Origin: Amycolatopsis jejuensis
GTDB taxonomy: Bacteria > Actinomycetota > Actinomycetes > Mycobacteriales > Pseudonocardiaceae
NCBI RefSeq assembly: GCF_000717335.1
Contig: NZ_JNYZ01000005.1
Coordinates: forward strand, 413,043 to 477,042
Direction: 5' to 3'
Length of the DNA stretch: 64,000 nt
The notes under the pieces were generated by a model that saw only the letters and a list, made by a program, of their open reading frames with translations, was not told where the DNA came from and did not search any database. Of this stretch, positions 25,778 to 34,612 are shown piece by piece. Positions within the stretch are counted from its first letter, which is position 1, and every line of letters starts with the position of its first letter. The position numbers and the translations under genes were made by a program.

Positions 25778-26581
25778 GTGGACGCACCACGACCGAAACC
25801 GTCGCCGCTCGGCTACCGGGACGACGGTCCGCCGGACGCCCCCGTCGTCGTATTCGGCCCCTCGCTCGGCACGACGCTCGGCCTGTTCGAGCCGCAATTG
25901 GCTCTCGCGCAGCAGTTCCGGGTGATCCGCCACGATCTGCGCGGGCACGGCGGTTCGGCGGTTCCGCCCGGCCCTTACACGATCGGGGAGATGGCGGCGG
26001 ATGTCGTTGCGCTGCTTGACGATCTCGGGGTCGACCGGTTCAGTTACGTCGGGGTCTCGATCGGCGGAGCCATCGCGCAATGGCTGGGGGTGCACGAACC
26101 CGGCCGGGTTGAGTCGCTCGTCATCTGCTCGTCGGCCGCGCGCTTCCACGATCCGGCGGGCTGGCCGGATCGCGCGGCGCGAGTGCGCACCGATGGCACC
26201 GGTTTCCTGCTCGAATCCCGGTGCGGCGCCTGGTACACCCCCGAGTTCGCGCAGCGCGAGCCCGCCACGGCCGAATGGCTGCTCGACATGCTCCGGACCG
26301 TGCCGCGGGAAGGGTACGCGGGCAGTTGCGAGGCGATCGGGCAGTTCGACCTGCGGAGCCGGCTCTCCGAGATCACCGTGCCCACCACGGTGATTGCCGG
26401 GGCGGAGGATCCGGCCACTCCGGCGGACATGGTCCGGGCCATCGCGACGGGGATCGGCGACGCTCGGTTCGTCCTCGTGCCCGGCACTTCCCACCTGGTC
26501 AACGTCGAGCGGCCGGACATCGTCAACGCGGAGATCACGCGGCAGGTACTGGCCGCAACGAGTGCCGGCCGGGAAGGCTGA
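25778..26581 (+). CDS. pcaD: 3-oxoadipate enol-lactonase-like hydrolase
   Basis: 267 residues, alpha/beta fold. RVIRHDLRGHGGSAVPPGPY, the elbow YVGVSIGGAIAQWLG with Ser94, ICSSAARFHDPAGWPDRAA, and the C-terminal GTSHLVNVERPD with the catalytic His match PcaD closely. GTG 25778 follows GGAGA. The gene comes right after catB and supplies the fourth ortho-cleavage step, giving 3-oxoadipate. Confidence 0.88.
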   Translation: MDAPRPKPSPLGYRDDGPPDAPVVVFGPSLGTTLGLFEPQLALAQQFRVIRHDLRGHGGSAVPPGPYTIGEMAADVVALLDDLGVDRFSYVGVSIGGAIAQWLGVHEPGRVESLVICSSAARFHDPAGWPDRAARVRTDGTGFLLESRCGAWYTPEFAQREPATAEWLLDMLRTVPREGYAGSCEAIGQFDLRSRLSEITVPTTVIAGAEDPATPADMVRAIATGIGDARFVLVPGTSHLVNVERPDIVNAEITRQVLAATSAGREG

Positions 26582-26582
26582 C

Positions 26583-28094
26583 GTGCGTACCATTCCCGCT
26601 CTCCTCGCCGCCGCGGCCCGAGAGCACCAGGACCGGATCTGGCTTCGCACCGACGAAATCGAGCTCTCCTTTGCCGCCGCGTGGCGGCAGGTGGCCGCGC
26701 TGGCCCGGCGGCTCGAAGAGCTCGGCGTGCGACCCGGTCAGCCGCTGGTGATCACGGCCCGGTCGACACCGCAGCACCTCCTGGTCATCCTGGCCGCGAC
26801 CACCCTGGGCGCGATCGCCGTGCCGACCGATCCGCGGAGCACGGCCGCCGAGCTTTCCGGCCTGCTGCACCAGTTGCGGGGTGAGGTGCGCTTCGTCGCC
26901 GACGCCGAAGCGATCGGCACTGTCCGGCGCGTGCAGGCAACGGCGTTGCTCCTCGAAGACTTGACCAGCGCTGCGGTGGACCTTGGCGATGACCCGCCGT
27001 ACCCGGTCGACGAATCGGACGTGGCGATCATGATCCCGACTTCGGGCACGACCGGCCGGGCCAAGCTGGTGATGCAGACGCATCGGGCGTACGTGCTAGC
27101 CGGAGAGGGTTTCCCGTTCTGGATGGGCCTCGATTCCACCGACCGGCTGATGACGGCCCTGCCGTTGTTCCACACCAATGCGCTGGCGTACTCGACGATG
27201 GGCTCGCTGGCCTGCGGCGCCGGTCTGGTACTACTGCCGCGGTTCTCGGCCTCGACGTTCCTCGAATCGGCCCGGCGCCATGGTGCGACGTCCTTCAACG
27301 CAGTCGGCGCGATGCTGGAATTCCTGATGGCGCAAGAGCCCGATGCCGGCTCGCCGCTGCGCAGTTGTTACTCCGCCCCGGCTCCGGACGCAGCGCGGCA
27401 CCGCGAGATCGAGAAGCGGCTCGGCATCGAGCTGGTGTGCGGGTACGGCCTGTCGGAGAGCCTTTACGGACTTTCCTGGCGCAGGGGCACCCGGCCGTTC
27501 GGCACGTTGGGACACCTGCGTCAGCACCCCACTCTCGGTGCGGTCAACCAGGCGCGAGTCGTCGATCCGCAGGGAGCGGACTGTGCTCCGGGACAGCAAG
27601 GCGAGCTGCTGCTGCGTAATCCCGCCGTCGCCACGGGCTATTACGGCCTGCCCGAGGAGACTGCGGCAACCTTCCAGGACGGCTGGGTGCGTACCGGGGA
27701 TCTCGTCACGGAGAACGAAGACGGGACGTACACCTTCGTCGCGCGGCTCAAGGAGGTCATCCGCCGCCGGGGCGAAAACCTGTCCCCGGGCGAGGTCGAA
27801 GAGGCCTTGCGGGCTTGTCCCGAAGTGCTGGACTGCGCCGTGGCCGGGGTACCCGCCGGTCCGTTCGAGGAGGAGGTCAAGGCTTTCGTGCGGCTGGTTC
27901 CCGGCGCGGTGGCCACTCCGGCGGACCTGGCCGCCCGGCTCGGCCTGCGCCTTGCCGCGTTCAAGATCCCGCGGTTCTGGCAGTTCGTGGACGACCTTCC
28001 CTACACCCCGACCGGACGCGTCGCGAAGCACCGGCTCCCCACCGAGGGCGCCGAGCACGACCTGGCCACCACCATCGGAGAAGCCCATGCCTGA
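26583..28094 (+). CDS. AMP-forming acyl-CoA ligase
   Basis: 503 residues, ANL superfamily. The P-loop MIPTSGTTGRAKLVMQTHRA, VCGYGLSESLYGLSW, GWVRTGDL, EVIRRRGENLSPGEVEE and the C-terminal catalytic Lys region TPTGRVAKHRL are all present. GTG 26583 has GGAAGG upstream and lies 1 base after the pcaD stop. It overlaps the next gene by 8 bases. In this place it may activate 3-oxoadipate or an upstream aromatic acid. The substrate is not readable. Confidence 0.87.
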   Translation: MRTIPALLAAAAREHQDRIWLRTDEIELSFAAAWRQVAALARRLEELGVRPGQPLVITARSTPQHLLVILAATTLGAIAVPTDPRSTAAELSGLLHQLRGEVRFVADAEAIGTVRRVQATALLLEDLTSAAVDLGDDPPYPVDESDVAIMIPTSGTTGRAKLVMQTHRAYVLAGEGFPFWMGLDSTDRLMTALPLFHTNALAYSTMGSLACGAGLVLLPRFSASTFLESARRHGATSFNAVGAMLEFLMAQEPDAGSPLRSCYSAPAPDAARHREIEKRLGIELVCGYGLSESLYGLSWRRGTRPFGTLGHLRQHPTLGAVNQARVVDPQGADCAPGQQGELLLRNPAVATGYYGLPEETAATFQDGWVRTGDLVTENEDGTYTFVARLKEVIRRRGENLSPGEVEEALRACPEVLDCAVAGVPAGPFEEEVKAFVRLVPGAVATPADLAARLGLRLAAFKIPRFWQFVDDLPYTPTGRVAKHRLPTEGAEHDLATTIGEAHA

Positions 28095-28836
28095 GACCTA
28101 TCGGACCAGCATCGGGGTCTCGACCCTCGATTCCATCCGCTTGCTGGGCAAGGATTTGCCGCACGAACTGATGGGCGAAGTCTCGTTCAGTGACCTCGCG
28201 TTCTGGCTGGTCGCACTGCGGCGGCCGACGCAGGGGGAGAGCCGGATGTTCGGCGCGGTGCTCGTCGCGCTCGCCGATCACGGACTGACCCCGACCGTCC
28301 TGGCCGCCCGCCTGACCCTGACGAGCGCACCCGAGTCCATCCAGGGCGCCATGGCGGCCGGAATCCTCGGTGGCGGCTCGCGCTTTCTCGGGGTGGTCGA
28401 GGACGCGGCGCGATTCCTTGCCGAGGGCCTCCGTGCCGACGAGCCGCATGCCGAGGTGGCGCGGGCGCTCGTGCAGCGGCACCCGCGGATTCCCGGCCTC
28501 GGCCACCCGGTGCACAAAGACGGTGACCCGCGCACCCCGGTGATCTACGCCCTCGCCGAAGAGACCGGAACGCTCGGGCCGCATTTGCGCCTGCTCCGCG
28601 CCGTCGCTGCCGCGCACAGCGAACTGACCGGCCGGAAACTCCCGATCAACGGAGCAGGCTCGTGCGGCGCGGCGCTCGCCGACCTGGGTTTCGACCCGGG
28701 AATCATCCGCGGCTTCGCGCTCGTGGCGCGGGCAGCCGGGTTGCTGGGGCAGATCGCCGAAGAGATCCGCGACCCGATCGGGCTCCGGCTGTACGACGCG
28801 GTCGATCGGCACGCGCAGTACGTGGATCCGAGGTAG
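28087..28836 (+). CDS. Citryl-CoA lyase / citrate-synthase-like protein
   Basis: 249 residues, much shorter than citrate synthase (about 370-430) and matching the compact citryl-CoA-lyase branch. Visible blocks are LGHPVHKDGDPRTPVIYALA, GGSRFLGVVEDAARFLAEG, LPINGAGSCGAALADLGF and the final DAVDRHAQYVDP. This fold makes or breaks the C-C bond next to an acyl-CoA. Coupled to the ligase by an 8-base overlap, it might cleave the activated acid, taking the place of a thiolase. That role is inference. Confidence 0.8.
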   Translation: MPETYRTSIGVSTLDSIRLLGKDLPHELMGEVSFSDLAFWLVALRRPTQGESRMFGAVLVALADHGLTPTVLAARLTLTSAPESIQGAMAAGILGGGSRFLGVVEDAARFLAEGLRADEPHAEVARALVQRHPRIPGLGHPVHKDGDPRTPVIYALAEETGTLGPHLRLLRAVAAAHSELTGRKLPINGAGSCGAALADLGFDPGIIRGFALVARAAGLLGQIAEEIRDPIGLRLYDAVDRHAQYVDPR

Positions 28837-28904
28837 CACGCGGCTTTTCGACTTGCCGGCACCAATTCCGAGCGCATGTCGCTCACTGACCGAAGAGAGA
28901 CAAC

Positions 28905-30041
28905 ATGTTCCCGAAGTCCCGGAAGGCAGCGGCGGCCGCGGTCGGCGCCGTGCTCTGCCTCGTGCTCGCAGCATGCGGTGGCAACGCCGGCGGCAGTGAC
29001 AAGTCCGGCTCGCTGAGCGGTGCCGAGCAGCAGGCGATCGCCGACGCCAAGGCCACCTACGACGAGTACCGCAAGCCGCGTCCGGCCGAGGCCGTTCCCG
29101 AGCTGCCCTCGCCGGCGCCGACCGGCAAGAACTTTTCCGTGATCACGTGCAATTTCCCGGTCTGCAAGTCGACGTCGGACGGTGCGGTGGCCGCCGCGGA
29201 GAAGCTGGGCTGGAAGGTCACCGTCCTGCAGGACGACAGCACGCCGCAGAGCTACGTGTCGGTGATGAACCAGGTGGCCGCGAACCCGCCGGATGCCCTC
29301 GCCTATGTGCCGGTGTTGCCGGACTCCTCGGTGCAGGCCCAGCTGGACAAGCTCAAGGCGGCGGGAACGAAGATCGTCGAGATCGCGCCGCTCGGGGAGG
29401 CGGTGGGCGCCGGTGGCGCGGTCCAAGGGGTCGTACTGGGTTCGAAGGACCTGGCCATGAGCGGACGGCTGATGGGTGCCGCGGTGGTCGCCGATGCGGG
29501 CGCACCGGCCAAGGCGGTGTTCGTCTGGGATCCGTCGTTCCGGGACGGCTGGAGCCCGATGAAGAAGGCCTTCGACGACGCGATCTCGAGCGCCGGCGGC
29601 ACACCGGACGTGCTCGAGGCTGCGCTCGCCGGGATCGGCAAGACGGTACCGGCACAGATCGTCAGTTACCTCCAAGCACATCCGGACACCCCGTACGTCG
29701 CGCTCGGCATGGTGAACTACAACGCCGGCCTGAACGAGGCGCTTCAGGCGGCCGGCCTGCTCGGCAAGGTCAAGGTGATCAGCCGGGCCGCGAACTCCGC
29801 CACGCTCGGCGCCGTCAAGTCCGGCAAGGAGTGGGCGTCGGTCGCGATCGAGCTCGCCGCGTGCGGCTACCGGGCCGTCGATTCGCTGGTCCGGCTGATG
29901 ATGGGCCTTCCGCTCGGCGACCGCGCGAACGTCGCCGGATGGCAGCAGATTTTCGTCAAGGACACCGTGCCGCCGACCGGTGCGCAGCCGGAGCCGCCGG
30001 ACTATGCACAGGCCTATCACCGCGCCTGGCACGTCGGATGA
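28905..30041 (+). CDS. ABC importer substrate-binding lipoprotein (Peripla_BP_4)
   Basis: 378 residues. The lipoprotein signal has hydrophobic VGAVLCLVLAACGG with lipobox LAAC, so it is anchored outside the membrane. The mature part fits the sugar/AI-2-type binding fold (SDGAVAAAEKLGWKV, YVSVMNQVAANPPDALAYVP). Its stop overlaps the ATPase start. Coupled to catabolic enzymes, it may bind an aromatic or acidic substrate rather than a sugar. Confidence 0.87.
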   Translation: MFPKSRKAAAAAVGAVLCLVLAACGGNAGGSDKSGSLSGAEQQAIADAKATYDEYRKPRPAEAVPELPSPAPTGKNFSVITCNFPVCKSTSDGAVAAAEKLGWKVTVLQDDSTPQSYVSVMNQVAANPPDALAYVPVLPDSSVQAQLDKLKAAGTKIVEIAPLGEAVGAGGAVQGVVLGSKDLAMSGRLMGAAVVADAGAPAKAVFVWDPSFRDGWSPMKKAFDDAISSAGGTPDVLEAALAGIGKTVPAQIVSYLQAHPDTPYVALGMVNYNAGLNEALQAAGLLGKVKVISRAANSATLGAVKSGKEWASVAIELAACGYRAVDSLVRLMMGLPLGDRANVAGWQQIFVKDTVPPTGAQPEPPDYAQAYHRAWHVG

Positions 30042-31537
30042 GCACCGTCCTGACCGTCGATGCGCTGTCGAAGACCTTCCCGGCGCAGAAGGCACTGGAC
30101 AACGTCGACCTCGAACTGCGGGCCGGTGAGGTGCACTGCCTGCTCGGGCAGAACGGGTGCGGCAAGTCGACCTTGATCAAGATTCTCGCCGGATACCACG
30201 CGCCGGACCCGGGATCGCGAGCGACGCTCAACGGCGAGCCGTTCCCGCTCGGCAGCGCGGCCGCACGCGCGCAAGGCGTCGCGTTCATCCACCAGGACCT
30301 CGCCTTGGTGACCGAGCTCGATGCTGTCGACAATCTGGCGCTCGGGTCGAGCTACTCGAGCACGTGGTGGGTTTCGCCGCGGCGGGAACGGAAAGCGGCG
30401 GCCGCGCTGCTGGCCGAGTACGAAATCGACATCGACCCCCGGCGTCCGTTGTCGGCGGCCACTCCCGGCGAGCAGACCATGCTCGCCATCGTGCGGGCAG
30501 TGGCGGCGACCGGCAGCGCACCCACGCTGCTCGTACTCGACGAGCCGACCGCGTCCTTGCCCCAGCACCAGGTCGAGCAGCTCTTCGCGCTCGTCCGGCG
30601 GTTGCGGGACCAGGGGACCGCGGTTCTCTACGTGACGCATCGGCTGCGTGAGGTGTTCCAGCTCGGGGACCAGGTCACCGTGCTCCGCGACGGCAGGCGG
30701 ATCACCACGCAGCCGGTCGGCGGCGTCGACCACGACGAGCTGGTCCGGCTGATCATCGGACGTGAGCCGGCGCAGTTCGCCCCGCCTCTTCCCGTGGCGG
30801 GAACCGAGGTACTGCTGGAGATCTCGGGGGTTGCCGGTGATCAGGTCGCGGGGTTCTCGGCGGCGATCCGGGCCGGGGAGATCGTCGGCGTCGCGGGCCT
30901 GATCGGCTCCGGGTACGACCAGGCTCTCGGGCTGACCTTCGGTGCCCGGAACCGCGGCACCGGCGACGTGCGGCTGCGCGGGAAACCGGTGCCGCCGGGC
31001 CGTCCCGACCGGGCGATCGAAGCCGGAATCGGTTATGTCCCGGCCGATCGCAAGCGCCTGTCGACGATTCCGAAGTGGACCGCACGCGAGAACGTCACGT
31101 TGCCCCGGCTGCCGTTCCGAGGTCCGGGCCGCTGGCTGGGTGCCCGGCTGGAGCGGCACGAGGTACGGCCGTGGATCGAGCGCCTCGGCGTGACCCCGGC
31201 CGATCCCGACCGGGAGCTGTCCCTGCTCAGCGGTGGCAACCAGCAGAAGCTGGTGCTGGCGCGCTGGCTCCGGATGGCCGCGGACGTCCTGCTGCTGGAC
31301 GAGCCGACCGCCGGCGTCGACGCCGGTGCCAAGGCCGCCATCTACGACGTGCTCGCCGGAATCGCCGCGCAGGGCCGTGCGGTGGTGCTGTCGTCGTCCG
31401 ACGCCGAGGAGCTGTGCGCCGTGTGCGACCGCGTCCTGGTCATGCTGCACGGCGTCGTCCGCTGCGAGCTGGCCAAGGGCGATCTGTCCGTCGCCCGGAT
31501 CCTCACCGAGACGATCCGCGACACCGATGAGGAATGA
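30038..31537 (+). CDS. ABC importer ATPase, two fused domains (RbsA/MglA type)
   Basis: 499 residues. Domain 1 has Walker A GQNGCGKSTLIK, a modified signature (TPGEQTMLAI) and Walker B LLVLDEPTASLP. Domain 2 has a degenerate Walker A (GVAGLIGSGYDQ), a canonical signature LLSGGNQQKLVLARWL and LLLDEPTAGVDAG. This asymmetric pattern is usual for ribose/galactoside-type importers. ATG 30038 overlaps the binding-protein stop. Confidence 0.92.
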   Translation: MSTVLTVDALSKTFPAQKALDNVDLELRAGEVHCLLGQNGCGKSTLIKILAGYHAPDPGSRATLNGEPFPLGSAAARAQGVAFIHQDLALVTELDAVDNLALGSSYSSTWWVSPRRERKAAAALLAEYEIDIDPRRPLSAATPGEQTMLAIVRAVAATGSAPTLLVLDEPTASLPQHQVEQLFALVRRLRDQGTAVLYVTHRLREVFQLGDQVTVLRDGRRITTQPVGGVDHDELVRLIIGREPAQFAPPLPVAGTEVLLEISGVAGDQVAGFSAAIRAGEIVGVAGLIGSGYDQALGLTFGARNRGTGDVRLRGKPVPPGRPDRAIEAGIGYVPADRKRLSTIPKWTARENVTLPRLPFRGPGRWLGARLERHEVRPWIERLGVTPADPDRELSLLSGGNQQKLVLARWLRMAADVLLLDEPTAGVDAGAKAAIYDVLAGIAAQGRAVVLSSSDAEELCAVCDRVLVMLHGVVRCELAKGDLSVARILTETIRDTDEE

Positions 31538-31544
31538 GGACTCG

Positions 31545-32594
31545 ATGACCGTGGAAAAGCAGCTCGCCGTGGCCCCAGCGCCGTCTCGTCCCGGCCGGAT
31601 GGCGAAAGCACTGGGTCGCCTGCCGCTCGGGCGCTACAGCGGCCTCCTGCTCTGCGTCGCCTTCGTAGTGTTCTTCTCGATCCGGCTGCCGGACACCTTT
31701 CCCACCATGGCAACGGTCACCAGCATTGCGGGTGACCAGTCGGTCACGATGGTGCTCGCACTGGGCACGCTCGTCACCCTCGCCGTCGGGCAGTTCGACC
31801 TGTCGGCCGCGCAGAACCTCGGCACGAGCGCGATGGTGTGCAGCGCGCTGATGGTCAACCATCAGCTGAGCCCGCTGCTCGCGGTGGTGCTCACGCTGCT
31901 GCTGGCGCTCGGCATCGGACTGGCGAACGCCACTTTCGTCGCCGTGATCGGCATCGACAGCCTGGTCGCGACCCTGGGCATGAGCTCGGCCCTGCTGGCG
32001 ATCGCGGAGCTCGTCTCGAACTTCCAGTTCGTCGGACCGGTCCCGGCCGGTTTCCAGCAGATCGCCAACCACGAGGTACTCGGCTTCCCGGTGATCGCGT
32101 TCTACGCCGTGCTGCTGGGCATCGTGCTCTGGTACGTCCTGGAACACACGCCACTCGGCCGGCGCGCCTTCGCGGTGGGCGCCAACGCCGAGGCCGCCCG
32201 GCTCGCCGGCGTGCGGACCAAGCGGTACATCGTCGGCTCGTTCGTGGTCACGTCCCTGCTCGCCGCCGTCGGCGGAATCCTGGTGGCGGCCAAGATCGGC
32301 AACGTGGCCCCGACCCTCGGCCCGGCCTACCTCCTGCCGGGCTTCGCCGCCTGCTTCCTCGGCACGACCCAGGTCAAACCCGGCCGGTTCAACGTGTGGG
32401 GCATGGTCATCGCCCTGCTGCTCCTCGCCATCGGTGTGAAGGGCTTGCAGCTCATGGGAAACCAGCTGTGGGTGACCGACCTCTTCAACGGGGTCGCACT
32501 TCTGGCCGCGGTCAGCGCGGCGGTCCTGAGCACGAAATGGATCCCACGCCGGCGTGCCTCGCCCGACTGGAGCGGTGCGCTGCCCGACAAGTGA
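31545..32594 (+). CDS. ABC importer permease (RbsC/BPD_transp_2 type)
   Basis: 349 residues with about 8-10 hydrophobic segments. TLVTLAVGQFDLSAAQNLG and YVLEHTPLGRRAFAVGANAE, followed by AARLAGVRTKRY, are the family landmarks. ATG 31545 is 7 bases past the ATPase stop. It is the last gene of the plus-strand run that starts with catC. As the only permease it presumably forms a homodimer. Confidence 0.92.
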   Translation: MTVEKQLAVAPAPSRPGRMAKALGRLPLGRYSGLLLCVAFVVFFSIRLPDTFPTMATVTSIAGDQSVTMVLALGTLVTLAVGQFDLSAAQNLGTSAMVCSALMVNHQLSPLLAVVLTLLLALGIGLANATFVAVIGIDSLVATLGMSSALLAIAELVSNFQFVGPVPAGFQQIANHEVLGFPVIAFYAVLLGIVLWYVLEHTPLGRRAFAVGANAEAARLAGVRTKRYIVGSFVVTSLLAAVGGILVAAKIGNVAPTLGPAYLLPGFAACFLGTTQVKPGRFNVWGMVIALLLLAIGVKGLQLMGNQLWVTDLFNGVALLAAVSAAVLSTKWIPRRRASPDWSGALPDK

Positions 32595-32601
32595 CCCGGT
32601 G

Positions 32602-33537
32602 TCAGAGCAGTTCCCCGCCGAGAATACGACCCAGCACCGACAGATCGAGGTTCCCACCCGAAGCGACAGCGACCACCCGGGCCCCGGCGAACCGCGGATC
32701 CTCACCCGCCGCCACAGCGCAGCCCGCCGCGCCCTCCACGATCACATGGCAGCTCTCCGCAACCCGGCGCACCGCGCGGGCCGCTTCCTGAGGGCTCACC
32801 GTCACCACGCCGTCAAGCAGTTCACGCGCCGCTTGCCACGACGCATCCACCACGGCAACCGACCCGATCCCGTCCACGAAACTCGGCTGGTACGGCACCT
32901 CGACCGGCCGCCCGGCAGCGAACGCGGCGGTGAGCGGCGCGCCCGTGGTCACCTCCACGGCGTAGACCCGCGCGCTCGACCCGTTCGCCTTGAGCCCGGC
33001 TGCGACGCCGATTGCGAGCCCACCGCCGCCCCATGGCACGAGGACGACGTCGAGGTCACCGGACAGCTCACCGCCGATGGTCGCGTTACCCGCGATGACG
33101 TGCGGGTTCAGGAACGGGTGGATGAAGTCCACGCCTGGGTCGGGGGACTCGCCGGACGTGGCCAGCGCCCACAATTCCTGGTACGAGACAAGCTGCACCT
33201 CGGCCCCGGCCTGCCGGATCGGGGAGATTTTGGCCTCGGGAGCATGTTCCGGCGCGTACACAATGCAGCGGCGCCCCGCGCGTTCGGCAAGGTACGCGAC
33301 GGCTTTGCCCATGTTCCCCGCACTCACCGTGGCGAGCGGTTTCTCCTCGGTGAAGGAGTGGAACGCTGCGGTGGCGCCACGGATCTTGAAGGAACCGGTG
33401 GGCTGGAGCGCTTCCATTTTCATCCGGATACCGGTCCCGGGCAGCGGCAGGATCGGGGTGCGCAAGGCGTTGTCGTACACCACCCGGGACGCCTGTTCGA
33501 TGAGGTGCTCGCTGGGAATCAGGTCCGCCACCTCCAC
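32602..33537 (-). CDS. PLP-dependent threonine/serine dehydratase-like enzyme
   Basis: 311 residues, fold type II. Lys51 in LQPTGSFKIRGATAAF binds PLP, SAGNMGKAVAYLA is the Asn loop and VPWGGGGLAIGVAAG is the phosphate-cup region. There is no C-terminal ACT regulatory domain, so it is a catabolic or racemase-like form. The start is GTG 33537. Its stop faces the ABC permease stop with a 7-base gap. Threonine, serine or a hydroxy-aspartate are possible substrates. Confidence 0.85.
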   Translation of the reverse strand: MEVADLIPSEHLIEQASRVVYDNALRTPILPLPGTGIRMKMEALQPTGSFKIRGATAAFHSFTEEKPLATVSAGNMGKAVAYLAERAGRRCIVYAPEHAPEAKISPIRQAGAEVQLVSYQELWALATSGESPDPGVDFIHPFLNPHVIAGNATIGGELSGDLDVVLVPWGGGGLAIGVAAGLKANGSSARVYAVEVTTGAPLTAAFAAGRPVEVPYQPSFVDGIGSVAVVDASWQAARELLDGVVTVSPQEAARAVRRVAESCHVIVEGAAGCAVAAGEDPRFAGARVVAVASGGNLDLSVLGRILGGELL

Positions 33538-33682
33538 AGAATGTCCGATTCAAGCTATCGCGAAGATGTGCGAGCCAACAGCCGCGGGAACCCGTACCGG
33601 CACGAGGGTTTTCCTTATCGGCGCCGGGTTCGCTCTCGGTGAACTGCGGGATCGGTTCACCTGCGTACCGCGTTGCGCAGGT

Positions 33683-34612
33683 ATGGAGAACAACGACGCC
33701 ATGGATGTCTACTCGGCGATCGTCACGTCGGTGGCCGCCCAGCTCACCCCGCGGGTGGCGGCGTTGAGCATCCCCTCGGCACGGGGCGAGTCCACCGGAT
33801 CGGCGGTCGTGCTGACCGGCGAATCGCACCTGGTCACCAACGCGCACGTGGTGGCAGCCGGGGACCACGGCACGGCGGAGTTCGCCGACGGCACGGTCGC
33901 GCGGTTCGACGTGGTGGGCCGCGACCCGCTGTCGGACCTCGCGGTCGTCCGGGCCGACCGCGAGGTACCCGCGCCACCCGACTACGGGGATGCGGACCAG
34001 CTGCTGGTCGGCTCGCTCGTCGTCGCGGTCGGGAACCCGCTCGGGCTGGCCGGGACGGTCACCGCCGGGGTGGTCAGCGCCCTGGGCCGCAGCATGCCGG
34101 TCCGCACCAGGACCGCCGCGCGGCTCATCGAGGACGTCATCCAGACCGACGCCGCCCTCAACCCCGGCAACTCCGGCGGCGCACTGGCCGACAGCCGCGG
34201 CCGGATCGTGGGGATCAGCACCGCGGTCGCGGGCGTCGGGCTCGGGCTGGCCGTGCCGATCAACGCCACCACGCACCGGATCATCCACGCCCTGATGCAC
34301 GACGGCCGCGTCCGCCGGGCGTACCTCGGCCTGGTCACCACGCCGGCGCCGCTCACCCCGGTGCAGGCCGAACGGTTCGGGCAGCGCACCGCGTTGCGCA
34401 TCGTCGAGGTGATCGGCAACAGCCCGGCCGCCCACAGCGGACTGAAATCCGCCGACCTGGTCCTGGCCGTCGACGGAATCCAGCTCGGCGACGCACAATC
34501 CCTGCAGAAACGCCTCTTCTCCGACGCAATCGGGCAGCCGGTGGAGGTGACGGTGCTGCGCAGCGGCGCGCTGGTCGACGTGATCGCGGTCCCGGAGGAG
34601 CTCACCGACTGA
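33683..34612 (+). CDS. S1C (HtrA/DegP-like) serine protease with PDZ domain, no membrane anchor
   Basis: 309 residues. The triad blocks are LVTNAHVVAAGDH (His), DPLSDLAVVRAD (Asp) and LNPGNSGGALADSRG (Ser). A C-terminal PDZ domain begins near YLGLVTTPAPL and includes GNSPAAHSGLKSADLVLAVDG. There is no signal or transmembrane segment, unusual for actinobacterial HtrA, so it may act in the cytoplasm. ATG 33683 is used; ATG 33701 with GGAG upstream is an alternative. The gene overlaps the convergent oxidoreductase by 11 bases. Confidence 0.85.
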   Translation: MENNDAMDVYSAIVTSVAAQLTPRVAALSIPSARGESTGSAVVLTGESHLVTNAHVVAAGDHGTAEFADGTVARFDVVGRDPLSDLAVVRADREVPAPPDYGDADQLLVGSLVVAVGNPLGLAGTVTAGVVSALGRSMPVRTRTAARLIEDVIQTDAALNPGNSGGALADSRGRIVGISTAVAGVGLGLAVPINATTHRIIHALMHDGRVRRAYLGLVTTPAPLTPVQAERFGQRTALRIVEVIGNSPAAHSGLKSADLVLAVDGIQLGDAQSLQKRLFSDAIGQPVEVTVLRSGALVDVIAVPEELTD

